From assembly GCF_022570735.2 (NCBI RefSeq), contig NZ_JANCNS010000001.1, positions 930,001 to 994,000 of the forward strand: a stretch of 64,000 nucleotides of DNA, given 5' to 3'. How positions within the stretch are numbered: the stretch's first letter is position 1; each line of letters opens with the position of its first letter. The position numbers were made by a program, and so were the translations under genes. Of this stretch, positions 55,495 to 63,790 are shown piece by piece. Under the pieces are notes generated by a model. That model made no database searches, was not told the DNA's origin, and was given only the letters and a program-made list of their open reading frames with translations. This stretch comes from Christiangramia oceanisediminis. GTDB lineage: Bacteria > Bacteroidota > Bacteroidia > Flavobacteriales > Flavobacteriaceae.

Positions 55495-56082
55495 AAATAA
55501 GATTTTAAGAGTTAGAGCTAAAACGTTATGTATTAGACAATATTACAAATTTTTATATATTAATAGCTTAATCTGGATAAATGCAATCAGTAAAACAGCG
55601 CATATCTCAAATATCGAGTAGTTTAGTGAAAGGATTAATTCAAAAACCATTTAAAAATTAATATGCCGACATATCCGAATCTAATTTTCCGCGACTTGTT
55701 TTAGCACGACCGTTCCACAATTTACAATGTTAATTAATAGAATATTTACTCCCACGGATCCTATTTTATTTTTATTAAATCGGATGTAAATTGACTTAGA
55801 AATACTTGATAAGCGGTTAGTTAATTTAAGTGGTTCTAATGAGCTTTTTTATTCTTGGCCCAGCTACGTGTTTCTTATTAACTAAAGTGGCTTAAAAACC
55901 ACATTAATACAGGGCGTAATACAAGTAAGACCGCTTTCCTGGACCTACTTGTATACACCTGTATTTACTTGTTTCGGAATTCAACATCATTACTTGTATT
56001 TTTTCGCCTGTAATTATATAGGCTCTTTAGTTATCTAACCTTTACAGTTAATAACTTATCTATATTATAATTAGGAAGGCAC
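55495..56082. other. Intergenic region at the apparent left end of the mobile island
   Basis: This is 588 bp of AT-rich non-coding sequence. It holds the lipoprotein promoter region and, at 55919-55999, a cluster of TACTTGTAT repeats. No tRNA gene is present to serve as an attachment site. The exact island boundary is not visible. Confidence 0.5.
55919..55999. repeat. Cluster of TACTTGTAT repeats (iteron or recombinase arm-site candidate)
   Basis: An inverted copy ATACAAGTA lies at 55919-55927, and direct copies lie at 55946-55954, 55966-55974 (TACTTGTTT, one mismatch) and 55991-55999. A further core TACTTGT on the minus strand occurs near the integrase at 63725-63731. Such spaced copies near both ends suggest integrase arm-type sites or replication iterons. 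Confidence 0.5.
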
Positions 56083-57030
56083 CTATTTCAGAAAACCAGC
56101 TTTTGAAAGTATCCTACTATTAATTTCTGTTATCACGTATTGCTTATCAGAACTTTTGTGAGAGTGAAATATTTCATAAATTTTCTTTCGATTATAGCTT
56201 CTTTTCGGTTTATGTAATGACCTCGAATTAACCCAAAGAATAACCTCGTCCAAACCGGTATTTTTAATCCCCTTATACATTAGAATTTTTTCGAATTCAG
56301 TTAAGGTTTTTGGAAATTGAGTAAAATCTAAATCTGAAGAAAATAAATCAACTTTTTCGATATCTGTCAAAATTATACTGCAAAGCTCATCTAATAATAA
56401 ATCCCAGTTTTTATAAATATCGAAAGGACGTTTCAAGTAACTGAATTTAGTAGCAGAAATAGATCTTAACTCCAATTCTAACCTCATAAAAAGAAGACAT
56501 TTATTAAGTTTATCTGCTATTTTCCGTTTAGCTATTTTTGGTAATAGTTGCTTTCCTTTATCATAACATTTGAAGGTCAATTTTGTGCCAAGGAATTTTA
56601 CCGTTTCCTTTTCTACTATCATCCTTTTAAGTTTTCCATATCTTTTCAAACTAGGAATAAATAAATCATGTTCCCGTTTTAACCTTACATTAAAACCAAG
56701 CTCTACTTTCTTTATATTACCTGCCATAATAGCTCGAATAGAAATTCCTGTAATCTTCGAAATCTCCTTTGCAACCTCGAAGAATTGTCTTCTATTCAAA
56801 TCTTGGGATAATGATCCTTTTAATCCAAAATACCACCGCCTCCAACTGCCTTTTATATAGCAATATGGAGTTCTATTATCGGCTACTAATTCTAAGTTTT
56901 CTCCATTGCAAGGATTAGTTATTAAAAATTTACGTTTATCCTTACCAATATGGATTAGGGGTTCATTATAGTCAAAGAAGTTCCTTTCTCTAGCTGGCCA
57001 ATGTATTTCCAATTTCATATTATCTACCAT
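56083..57030 (-). CDS. Replication-initiator-like protein (phage/plasmid II/X-type, tentative)
   Basis: A 315-residue, Lys/Arg-rich, soluble protein. The order of features resembles phage/plasmid replication proteins of the gene II/X type: an N-terminal beta region, a small-residue segment around YIKGSWRRWYFG, a helical part (FFEVAKEISKITGISI), a beta-strand with charged residues (IKKVELGFNVRLKR) and FKCYDKGKQL near residue 165. I cannot identify a certain catalytic Tyr or HUH motif, so the call is tentative. It overlaps the HTH gene by 7 bp. Such pairs beside an integrase are typical of small integrative elements. Confidence 0.45.
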   Translation of the reverse strand: MVDNMKLEIHWPARERNFFDYNEPLIHIGKDKRKFLITNPCNGENLELVADNRTPYCYIKGSWRRWYFGLKGSLSQDLNRRQFFEVAKEISKITGISIRAIMAGNIKKVELGFNVRLKREHDLFIPSLKRYGKLKRMIVEKETVKFLGTKLTFKCYDKGKQLLPKIAKRKIADKLNKCLLFMRLELELRSISATKFSYLKRPFDIYKNWDLLLDELCSIILTDIEKVDLFSSDLDFTQFPKTLTEFEKILMYKGIKNTGLDEVILWVNSRSLHKPKRSYNRKKIYEIFHSHKSSDKQYVITEINSRILSKAGFLK

Positions 57031-57311
57031 GACCTTCTATTTTTTAAAAATTCCACAAAATCTCCTTTTCTAACCGTAATTTTCCCTTTGTAACCATTCT
57101 GAAGAACTTTTAAGCCTTTTATTCGATAACGGTTAAAAGTACTCCTGCTAACCCCAAATTCTTTCTGAATTTCATCCACGGTTAAGTAAGCATCCATCCC
57201 TTTTTGAGCTTCAATTCGCTCGAAAAATTCTCTTTGACGTTTTTCCATACGGATGATACGTTTAATCACTAAAATTTTAAGTCTCTGAGAATCTGATTTT
57301 TTTGTACTCAT
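57024..57311 (-). CDS. Small helix-turn-helix protein (excisionase-like)
   Basis: A 95-residue basic protein. Residues 42-65 (LTVDEIQKEFGVSRSTFNRYRIKGL) form an MerR/excisionase-type HTH, followed by a wing-like segment (KGKITVRKGDFVEFLK). An N-terminal helix (about 8-35) is charged. Proteins of this kind act as excisionase or as a local regulator in integrative elements. It is followed by the replication-like gene with a 7-bp overlap. The exact role is inferred from context. Confidence 0.7.
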   Translation of the reverse strand: MSTKKSDSQRLKILVIKRIIRMEKRQREFFERIEAQKGMDAYLTVDEIQKEFGVSRSTFNRYRIKGLKVLQNGYKGKITVRKGDFVEFLKNRRSW

Positions 57312-57514
57312 TTTAAAACATTTATTGTTACTATTATTTTCAGTAACTAAACCAAATGTTAAAACTCGATGAACGGCATAGTTTTTTAGAGGTGGATATT
57401 AACAATTTAAAATTATAATGGCGCTTACATTAATTCTACAAGGGGATAAGCCTGTTAATAACTTTTTTATCCTCCGTAAGTTTTTTCCTACACTTAATTG
57501 AAGGATAAAAGATA

Positions 57515-57545
57515 AAATAAAAAAGCGCCCAAATTGAGCGCTAAT
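57515..57545 (-). terminator. Terminator after the dnd operon
   Basis: On the minus strand AGCGC TCAATTTGG GCGCT (arms at 57538-57542 and 57524-57528) is followed by a T-run (57515-57523). It lies about 50 bp after the stop of the DndE-HerA gene and separates it from the HTH gene. Confidence 0.8.
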
Positions 57546-57590
57546 TTTTATAATGTAAATAACAAACAAATCTAAATTGTGTTTTTGTAT

Positions 57591-59141
57591 TTACTTAGTA
57601 TTAAAAATTTGGGCAAATTCATATTCAGGAATATTGGATATAGCTTGCCTCGGTTTTATTTCCTCCATCGCCCTATTTACTTTAGTACGTTGTTTCTCTC
57701 CAGCACCCAAAAATTTACTAATAGCTTTCCAATTATTCCCATCTTTAATGGACATTAAAAATGCAGATTGACACATCGATGAAAAATCAAATTCAGGCTG
57801 ATTAAACTCTTCTATGCCTTGAGAAACTAGCATCACCGCTACACCCTGTGACCTTATCTCTCTGAGTAGTTTTTCAAGGATTTCCTGAGATTTTTTCTCT
57901 TTAAATACATTATGAGCCTCATCGATAAGTAAAACGTATCTAAGAGCACTGTGATCTTTCTCCACAGCAACCTTATCCATATTCATAAAAGTGTTATATA
58001 AATAGTATATAACCAGAAAAGTTGCCGTAAAACGAACCTCCTTACTCAATTCCCCGGATAAACTGAAATAGTAATTCTGATTTATGAAATCACCATTTTT
58101 TTGACTATCGAATAATTCAATTTCGGTAAGCCCAATCAAAATTTGAGTTAAGCTTGAAGGTTTGTCTCCCGCAATTTCATATACATTATCTAGTACCTCT
58201 CGCAGCGTTGGAAAAGTACCGTCTTTATGATTTTCAAATGCAGCAATGGTTGCATCTTTTAAATTTTGCTTTTGGACATTCCCTAAATTTGCATATTTAG
58301 AAATAATGTCAACAAATCTTCCAATTCCTACGATTTTATTTCTTTCGTTAACATTATCTATAAAGGAAAGTGGATTTACTGGAAAAGAGTTTTGAGGAGT
58401 ATCAATCAATTGAGCGCCTGTGATATTGAAGAAGCTATTAAAATCGCTATTATCCTTATCTCCTTCATTTAACCCTTTAAAATCTAAATATAAAAAGTTA
58501 ACCTTACCGTTACTCTCCTGAACAATTCTTTCTAAAATTTTTCTAGAAAAATAAGACTTTCCTGTTCCAGAGTTTCCTGCAACCGCAATATGGCAGTTAT
58601 TATACTTTGAAGTATCATTAGGAGTAAAATAAATTTCTTCATCATTCGATTCCCCCACTAATATTTTAAGTGGCTCAGAATATCCTTCCTTATCCTCAAT
58701 GTAAAAATTATTATTTCTGGAGAATTCAAACTTATTTTCGAGATCCTCCATTCCCTCAATTCCCAATTCAATATTATCAAGCAAAAATTCGAATCCAGAA
58801 AAATTGGAATTTTCTTCAAAAAAAGTATTAATTAATTCCAGCCCATGATCTAAATGCATTTTTAAATACTTTCTAACCTCCGAGCTATCCTTATGTAGGT
58901 TATACTTCTGGCATACTAAAGCCACGTAATAGTTTCGGTAGTTTCCAAACAAAGTGTGATCCTTATATTCTTTTCCACCAAAAGATTTCAAATCCTTATT
59001 TAAATCCAGCTCTTCTGATTTATTCAAGGAATATGCTATCGCAATCCTTGATATATGATTTTCTGTACCTAACCCTAATTTATTAGTTAAAGTTTTTACG
59101 TAAGGTTCAAATTCCGGAGCAGTACTAATATTAAATTGCAT
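57591..59141 (-). CDS. DndE domain fused to a HerA/FtsK-type ATPase
   Basis: A 516-residue protein from the ATG at 59139-59141, which starts at the expected DndE beginning (MQFNIST); an in-frame ATG at 59168 would add nine residues and deepen the overlap with dndD. Residues 1-110 match the DndE pattern (KLGLGTENHISRIAIAYSL, KSFGGKEY, NYYVALVCQ, MHLDHGLELI). Residues 150-516 are a HerA-like ATPase with Walker A GNSGTGKS (189-196), Walker B LLIDEAH (Asp407, Glu408) and LREIRSQGVAVMLVSQ, a typical sensor segment. Classical DndE is a stand-alone protein of about 110-130 residues needed for phosphorothioate insertion. The fusion could couple modification to DNA translocation or serve as an effector; that is inference. 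Confidence 0.8.
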   Translation of the reverse strand: MQFNISTAPEFEPYVKTLTNKLGLGTENHISRIAIAYSLNKSEELDLNKDLKSFGGKEYKDHTLFGNYRNYYVALVCQKYNLHKDSSEVRKYLKMHLDHGLELINTFFEENSNFSGFEFLLDNIELGIEGMEDLENKFEFSRNNNFYIEDKEGYSEPLKILVGESNDEEIYFTPNDTSKYNNCHIAVAGNSGTGKSYFSRKILERIVQESNGKVNFLYLDFKGLNEGDKDNSDFNSFFNITGAQLIDTPQNSFPVNPLSFIDNVNERNKIVGIGRFVDIISKYANLGNVQKQNLKDATIAAFENHKDGTFPTLREVLDNVYEIAGDKPSSLTQILIGLTEIELFDSQKNGDFINQNYYFSLSGELSKEVRFTATFLVIYYLYNTFMNMDKVAVEKDHSALRYVLLIDEAHNVFKEKKSQEILEKLLREIRSQGVAVMLVSQGIEEFNQPEFDFSSMCQSAFLMSIKDGNNWKAISKFLGAGEKQRTKVNRAMEEIKPRQAISNIPEYEFAQIFNTK

Positions 59142-61227
59142 CAGCTTTTTCTTTTTCAAAAACATCAAATAATTCTGTAACAGGCTCTACATGCTTAAAG
59201 GAGCTTTTTTCATTACTATGATTATTGATAAGATATGTTTTACTAATTTTTGGCGTAAGAATTTCAAATTCTTCTTTGGACATTTCCTTCTTAAGCAACG
59301 GGAATATTATAACTTGATCTGATACCTCAGGATAAAAATACTTCACGATACTCGATGAATGATCTACATCGAACTTTTGCATAGGTGAATCTATAAAAAC
59401 AGGAAAATCAATATTGGACTCTTCCACAAGTCCTTTTAGTAAGGCTGTGGCGTACAATTGTTGCTCACCTTTAGAAAGAGAGTCCTTATTGATTATCTTC
59501 CCTCTTGAATCAATAAGATTTATCTCAATATTCTCACCCACTATTTCAACATTAACATCTTGTATAAAACTCTTCTTATGAAGAAGCAAATCTAAACCTT
59601 CCTTAATTTTCTTAGAAAGGGATTGTTTTTTCTCAATTTTGAAATCGGCAATAAACTTTTTCAGATATTGAATTGATTTTTCTACTTCCTGGCTAATTTT
59701 CAATTTATCTGAAGATACTTCCAATTTATCAGAAATCCGCTTTATTTCTTTATTAGCCTGGTTGATATTATTTTTATTATCCTCAATATCTCCTGTTAAC
59801 GCACCAATTTCTCGGAGCTTAGTATCATATTGTAACTCCAAATCTGCTTTTCGCTCACGGTCAGCTTTAACTAAAGCATCTTCGGCTTTTTCTTCAGCTA
59901 ATTTAATTTTTTTCGAAATATCATTTAGCTCATTCTTCGCTCTAACAAATTCTGTATTAATTCGGTTGAAGTTTTCCTTAAATGATAACTTAATATTATT
60001 TATAAATTGATCTAATTCCGCCTTCTCTGATTCCGAAAAATTGTGAATAATCTTAATTTCTTCAGAGGAATTTTGACCATTACTAAGGTGCTTTTTAAGC
60101 AAACCTTTCAGAGCTTCAACATAAAAATTCTGAACTTTATAATTAATAACTAAATCTTCCGGTTTAGGTACCGAAATCAAATCATTAATTACTTCATCGG
60201 TAAGTGAATCTATTTTTTCGGAATCAAATTTTTGATGAATCTGTTCTCTCTCCTTAACAACTTGCCCGAAAACTTTAGTTAATAATCTTCCAGATATTGC
60301 AAATGGAATGAACTCATAATGTGCTTTAAGTTCGTTATTCAGACTACTAACGGTTTCATCTAATTCTTCTCTTCGTTCTTTTAACTCATTTAGCTCCTTT
60401 AAGGTTATAAGACTACCTTGTTTAATTAGTTTTTCTTGAAGTTGATTGATTTCAAATTTAAGCCCTCCAGCTTCTTCTTCTAGCTCTTTTATGTCGTCCT
60501 CGAATTCTTTGATCTTATCCTTTGCATTATCAACTTTAACCTCTAATTCCTTTAGCGTTCTTTTCTCTTCAGCATTCGCAGTCTCGCTTTTTAGTTTGGT
60601 TAAATAACTTCCTAAATCATCCTTAAGGTTTTCGTATTGCTTAATTCCTAAAACTTCTGAATAAGCTCGGCTTAATTTTAACCTTTCTTCGGCAGTATGA
60701 ATCTCTGCCAACGAAACAATTTTTTCTGCATCAAAGAAGAAAAACTTAGCTATTTCTTTGGGCATTATGAAATCCCTTATAAAGATTTCTTTCCCAACTT
60801 CCTCGGCTAGTTCACTTTCGTAGTTATCAATTAAAATTTCGAGATCTTCATCCTTATTCCCTTCAGTGTAATAGGTTCTAGTAACCTTTAATTCTTTACA
60901 GGTCACGTCAGGAATATTTACATTTTCAAAAGTTATTGAAACCGAAAATTTGGTTTCACCTTCATGTCCGGAAAGACGATTTAGGCTATTTTTAATATAC
61001 TGCCGATAATTGCCGTTGTTTTCAATTTCCTTCTTGTAAATATCATCAACATCACTCATTTGTCTACCATATAAACACCAAACGAGAGACATTAAAAAAG
61101 TGGTTTTACCATAACCGTTCTTACCACTGATAATGACAATATTTTTATCTTCCGAAACAGATAAATCTATGAGATTTTCCCCCTTATAAATTCGGAAGTT
61201 ATTTAATTCAATATTCTTTATAATCAT
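59131..61227 (-). CDS. dndD: DNA phosphorothioation protein DndD, SMC/Rad50-like ATPase
   Basis: A 698-residue protein with split ABC ATPase halves. The N-terminal half has IELNNFRIYKGEN and Walker A GKNGYGKTT (35-43). The C-terminal half has the signature LSKGEQQLYATALLKGL and Walker B PVFIDSPMQKFD (Asp613). Residues about 200-530 are coiled coil (ELEVKVDNAKDKIKEFEDDIKELEEE). There is no CxxC zinc hook. This is the DndD pattern, including the MPKEIAKFFFFDAEKI segment seen in the family. DndD works with DndC and DndE to insert sulfur into the DNA backbone. It overlaps dndC by 4 bp and the DndE-HerA gene by 11 bp. Confidence 0.88.
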   Translation of the reverse strand: MIIKNIELNNFRIYKGENLIDLSVSEDKNIVIISGKNGYGKTTFLMSLVWCLYGRQMSDVDDIYKKEIENNGNYRQYIKNSLNRLSGHEGETKFSVSITFENVNIPDVTCKELKVTRTYYTEGNKDEDLEILIDNYESELAEEVGKEIFIRDFIMPKEIAKFFFFDAEKIVSLAEIHTAEERLKLSRAYSEVLGIKQYENLKDDLGSYLTKLKSETANAEEKRTLKELEVKVDNAKDKIKEFEDDIKELEEEAGGLKFEINQLQEKLIKQGSLITLKELNELKERREELDETVSSLNNELKAHYEFIPFAISGRLLTKVFGQVVKEREQIHQKFDSEKIDSLTDEVINDLISVPKPEDLVINYKVQNFYVEALKGLLKKHLSNGQNSSEEIKIIHNFSESEKAELDQFINNIKLSFKENFNRINTEFVRAKNELNDISKKIKLAEEKAEDALVKADRERKADLELQYDTKLREIGALTGDIEDNKNNINQANKEIKRISDKLEVSSDKLKISQEVEKSIQYLKKFIADFKIEKKQSLSKKIKEGLDLLLHKKSFIQDVNVEIVGENIEINLIDSRGKIINKDSLSKGEQQLYATALLKGLVEESNIDFPVFIDSPMQKFDVDHSSSIVKYFYPEVSDQVIIFPLLKKEMSKEEFEILTPKISKTYLINNHSNEKSSFKHVEPVTELFDVFEKEKADAI

Positions 61228-62570
61228 GAGGCTGAAATATGCTTTTTATAAAGGTTTTCAATATCCTCAGTTAGACCTCTTCTTCTCATCATAATAACCT
61301 TAGATTTCTCTAGTTTTATTAAATCTTGAATAAGTTTAAATTGAGATTTGTCTCCTTCGCATGAGGATAATAGTAGTTCCTCCTCCTTTTGGATTGATCG
61401 GTTATGGTCCTTCATATCAAGGGTTTTATTAAAAACTTTATTGTAAATATCGGAAACTTTATAGTCAAAAAACAAATCTCTATACCAGGTTACTTGAATT
61501 GCGATTAATTCTTGATTATTAATCAGTTCAATAGAATGTCCTAATTCATTTATTTCCTTCTGAGCTAAAAATATCCTTTCCAGTATTTCAGCACGATGCT
61601 TAAATTTCACTACTCCGCCATTGGGAGTTGCAGCCTTATTACCGTTACGTCTAAAATCAGACCTATTCTCAGGTTTATTCCTTTCATCTTGAATCCAATT
61701 TCGCAAGTCTCTTAATGGAATCAACCAATCATTACCATTCTCAATCTGAGCAGAAATTGATTTATCCTTATTAACAACCGTACATGTCCAACAGCCGAAT
61801 CTACTTTGTCCGCAAGATTTATGTGATTTATTCGCAACCATTGTAGGACACTCATAATCATCTGCACTTGCATCTGAGTAAATTGTAAATAATTCAGAGT
61901 TATCTGCTCCCCAAGGAGATTTAAATGTATTAATTATATACCAAACCTCTTCTAACTCTAAGTCTTTAATAGGAGAATAAACAAAAACATTTTTTTGAAG
62001 TGGATGCTTAGTCAACCTTTTTCCTTTTACTTCATGTTTCTTAATTGACTTAGCCCTGCTAGCACTTTCAGCCCTTCTAGTTCCTACTAGAATTATTGCC
62101 TCATCTTCTGGACTTAAAGTTTCTTCAATAAATCTAGAAGTCGGTTTAATTTTCAGCCTTTCAGTACACCATCGGAAAGAATTATTAGGTGCAGGGTAAC
62201 CTTTTCCTATTAAGTTTACCCAAAATGAATCTTCTAATCTTGGTTTAGTCGTTCTTACTTTGACAGGCAGAGAATGTTTCAAAGCCGCTTTCTCAATTTT
62301 TTCCAAAACCCCATAAACATAATTCGTTATTATAGGATTTTCCACGAGAGTGTCATTACAAACAACGTAAATCTCTCTTTTCAAGAATTCGTCTCCGAAA
62401 TGTTTTTTTACTTTGAGAAGATTTAACCAAACTAAGGTTAATAATACGGTGCTATCTTTTCCACCACTAAATCCAATTATCCAGGGGCGATTATCATCTT
62501 TTATAAGGTATTGGTCAACTAATTCGTTAACCACATGATCAGCTTTTTTCATACGTTGTAAAATACGCAC
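61224..62570 (-). CDS. dndC: DNA phosphorothioation sulfurtransferase DndC
   Basis: A 448-residue PAPS-reductase-fold protein. The ATP-pyrophosphatase P-loop SGGKDST lies at 35-41. Cys241, Cys253, Cys260 and Cys263 form the CX11CX6CX2C cluster expected for a [4Fe-4S] centre in DndC. SFRWCTERLKI and VGTRRAES are also typical. DndC activates DNA and passes sulfur from a cysteine desulfurase into the backbone linkage. No dndA desulfurase is in the window; the host IscS-type enzyme may substitute, as known in other strains. It is the first gene of the three-gene dnd cluster. An alternative start at Met7 is possible. Confidence 0.92.
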   Translation of the reverse strand: MRILQRMKKADHVVNELVDQYLIKDDNRPWIIGFSGGKDSTVLLTLVWLNLLKVKKHFGDEFLKREIYVVCNDTLVENPIITNYVYGVLEKIEKAALKHSLPVKVRTTKPRLEDSFWVNLIGKGYPAPNNSFRWCTERLKIKPTSRFIEETLSPEDEAIILVGTRRAESASRAKSIKKHEVKGKRLTKHPLQKNVFVYSPIKDLELEEVWYIINTFKSPWGADNSELFTIYSDASADDYECPTMVANKSHKSCGQSRFGCWTCTVVNKDKSISAQIENGNDWLIPLRDLRNWIQDERNKPENRSDFRRNGNKAATPNGGVVKFKHRAEILERIFLAQKEINELGHSIELINNQELIAIQVTWYRDLFFDYKVSDIYNKVFNKTLDMKDHNRSIQKEEELLLSSCEGDKSQFKLIQDLIKLEKSKVIMMRRRGLTEDIENLYKKHISAS

Positions 62571-62618
62571 TTATTAAAGCCAAAATCAAGCGGTTTTAAA
62601 CCAAATATTCAGTATTTT

Positions 62619-63056
62619 TTAACAACTTCGATTAGGCTTTTTTCTATAAAGTTCATTAATAGTCAGACCGGAGCTTACACTTCTAAAAGCATTGCTATTA
62701 GAAGTGTTAGTAAGTGTCTTTTGAGTTGTTTGAGGATTTTCCTTAATTAGAAATGAATATTGATTAATAATCTTAAGTGCAAGTTCTTCATTATACTCTT
62801 TGACCAATTTCGGAATTCTAAACAAGTCAATTACCCACCAAATAAGGAAGCCCCAGAAAGTAATCCAACATAAAACTTGTATTCCCCATTTTTTGAGATA
62901 GGCATAATGCCACCCTAACACTATTAGCAATAAATAAGCTGTTCCTACGGACTTTTTTTTGGTTCTATACTCATTTATATATTGCTTTTGATATTCTGGC
63001 TTTAAACCATCTAATTTCTTTTGAACGAGATAAGGCAAATCTTCAGAATTTATCAT
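62619..63056 (-). CDS. TM2-domain membrane protein
   Basis: A 145-residue protein with a cytoplasmic N-terminus and two close membrane segments (about 38-52 and 58-78). The pattern GWHYAYLKKWGIQVLCWITFW...WWVIDLFRIP matches the TM2 domain. The C-terminal 50 residues are polar. The function of TM2 proteins in bacteria is not known. Its start overlaps the exported-protein gene by 4 bp, so the two are coupled. It ends 48 bp before dndC and may be co-transcribed with the dnd genes. Confidence 0.75.
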   Translation of the reverse strand: MINSEDLPYLVQKKLDGLKPEYQKQYINEYRTKKKSVGTAYLLLIVLGWHYAYLKKWGIQVLCWITFWGFLIWWVIDLFRIPKLVKEYNEELALKIINQYSFLIKENPQTTQKTLTNTSNSNAFRSVSSGLTINELYRKKPNRSC

Positions 63057-63550
63057 AAGGGTAATTTTTGAGAAATACTTATTTGGAAACCTCCTTGCTC
63101 TTTAAATTCTTCATAAAATTCATTTTCCGTATTGAAATCCTGAGTTATAAAGTACCTATCATATCCATCATCATATTTCCTATAATCTTTATTTGAATTT
63201 TCAGTTTCGTACGGCAATAACTCCGCAGTAAAAACCTCTTTAATCCGTGGATTATTAGAAATAAGTATAGTATTCACATATTTAAAACCTTTATCAAAAT
63301 AAGCCACTACCGTCCGCTTTAAAATTTGCTTTTCATTATCCTGGTCGTAAATAAATTTTTGAATAGATCGTGCAACTCCATCCTCAATTTCTTCAGTAGG
63401 ACGTATTGGTTCCCATCCATCATATCTTGTAGCCTCAATTAATTCGCCGGCATTAAATTTTGATAAGGCTTTCAATATATCCAGATTATTTACTTGAGCT
63501 TGGACAGTATTACAGAATATAAAAATTAATAGTAGTAGTTCTTTTCTCAT
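63053..63550 (-). CDS. Exported protein of unknown function
   Basis: A 165-residue protein with a signal peptide (1-18, ending VQAQ). The mature part is mixed alpha/beta and acidic, with no motif I recognise (YDGWEPIRPTEEIEDG is a distinctive segment). It is the first gene after the integrase and its hairpin, and the next gene (TM2) overlaps it by 4 bp. No function can be proposed. Confidence 0.65.
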   Translation of the reverse strand: MRKELLLLIFIFCNTVQAQVNNLDILKALSKFNAGELIEATRYDGWEPIRPTEEIEDGVARSIQKFIYDQDNEKQILKRTVVAYFDKGFKYVNTILISNNPRIKEVFTAELLPYETENSNKDYRKYDDGYDRYFITQDFNTENEFYEEFKEQGGFQISISQKLPL

Positions 63551-63585
63551 TATTGTGCTTTTTGGTCATACATAATTTTGGAAAT

Positions 63586-63613
63586 AAAAAAAGCGTGGAA
63601 CTGAATCCTACGC
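63586..63613 (-). terminator. Terminator downstream of the integrase and its hairpin element
   Basis: On the minus strand GCGTAGG (63607-63613) pairs, with one bulged base, with CCACGC (63593-63598), followed by TTTTTTT (63586-63592). It should end transcripts that run through the integrase and the structured element. Confidence 0.7.
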
Positions 63614-63622
63614 CCTTAAAGT

Positions 63623-63715
63623 ACCGCCAAGCACTCATCCGACAAATAGGAACAGCCCACGCCGTAGCGTGAGCGTTCAACTATTACAACTGTCGGTATT
63701 CTAAAAATTGGCGGT
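63623..63715. other. Long nested hairpin beside the integrase
   Basis: A 93-bp imperfect palindrome. From outside in, pairs are ACCGCCAA/TTGGCGGT (63623-63630 with 63708-63715), CCGACA/TGTCGG (63639-63644 with 63691-63696), AATAG/CTATT (63645-63649 with 63681-63685), GAAC/GTTC (63650-63653 with 63675-63678), GC/GC, and CACGC/GCGTG (63658-63662 with 63667-63671) around a CGTA loop. It is a structured RNA or a DNA site acting in single-stranded form. I did not recognise it as a known RNA family. Confidence 0.7.
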
Positions 63716-63790
63716 TTTTAAGGGACAAGTAAAAGCTAACGCTTCTCTATACTATGTACTTCTTTCGTTTATTTCATGGGCTAAATATAC

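Noticed and set aside
55680-55740. Segment with loose similarity (GACCGTTCCACAATTTACAA) to part of the hairpin element at 63672-63690
   Set aside because: The match is short and gapped and the stems are not preserved, so chance cannot be excluded.
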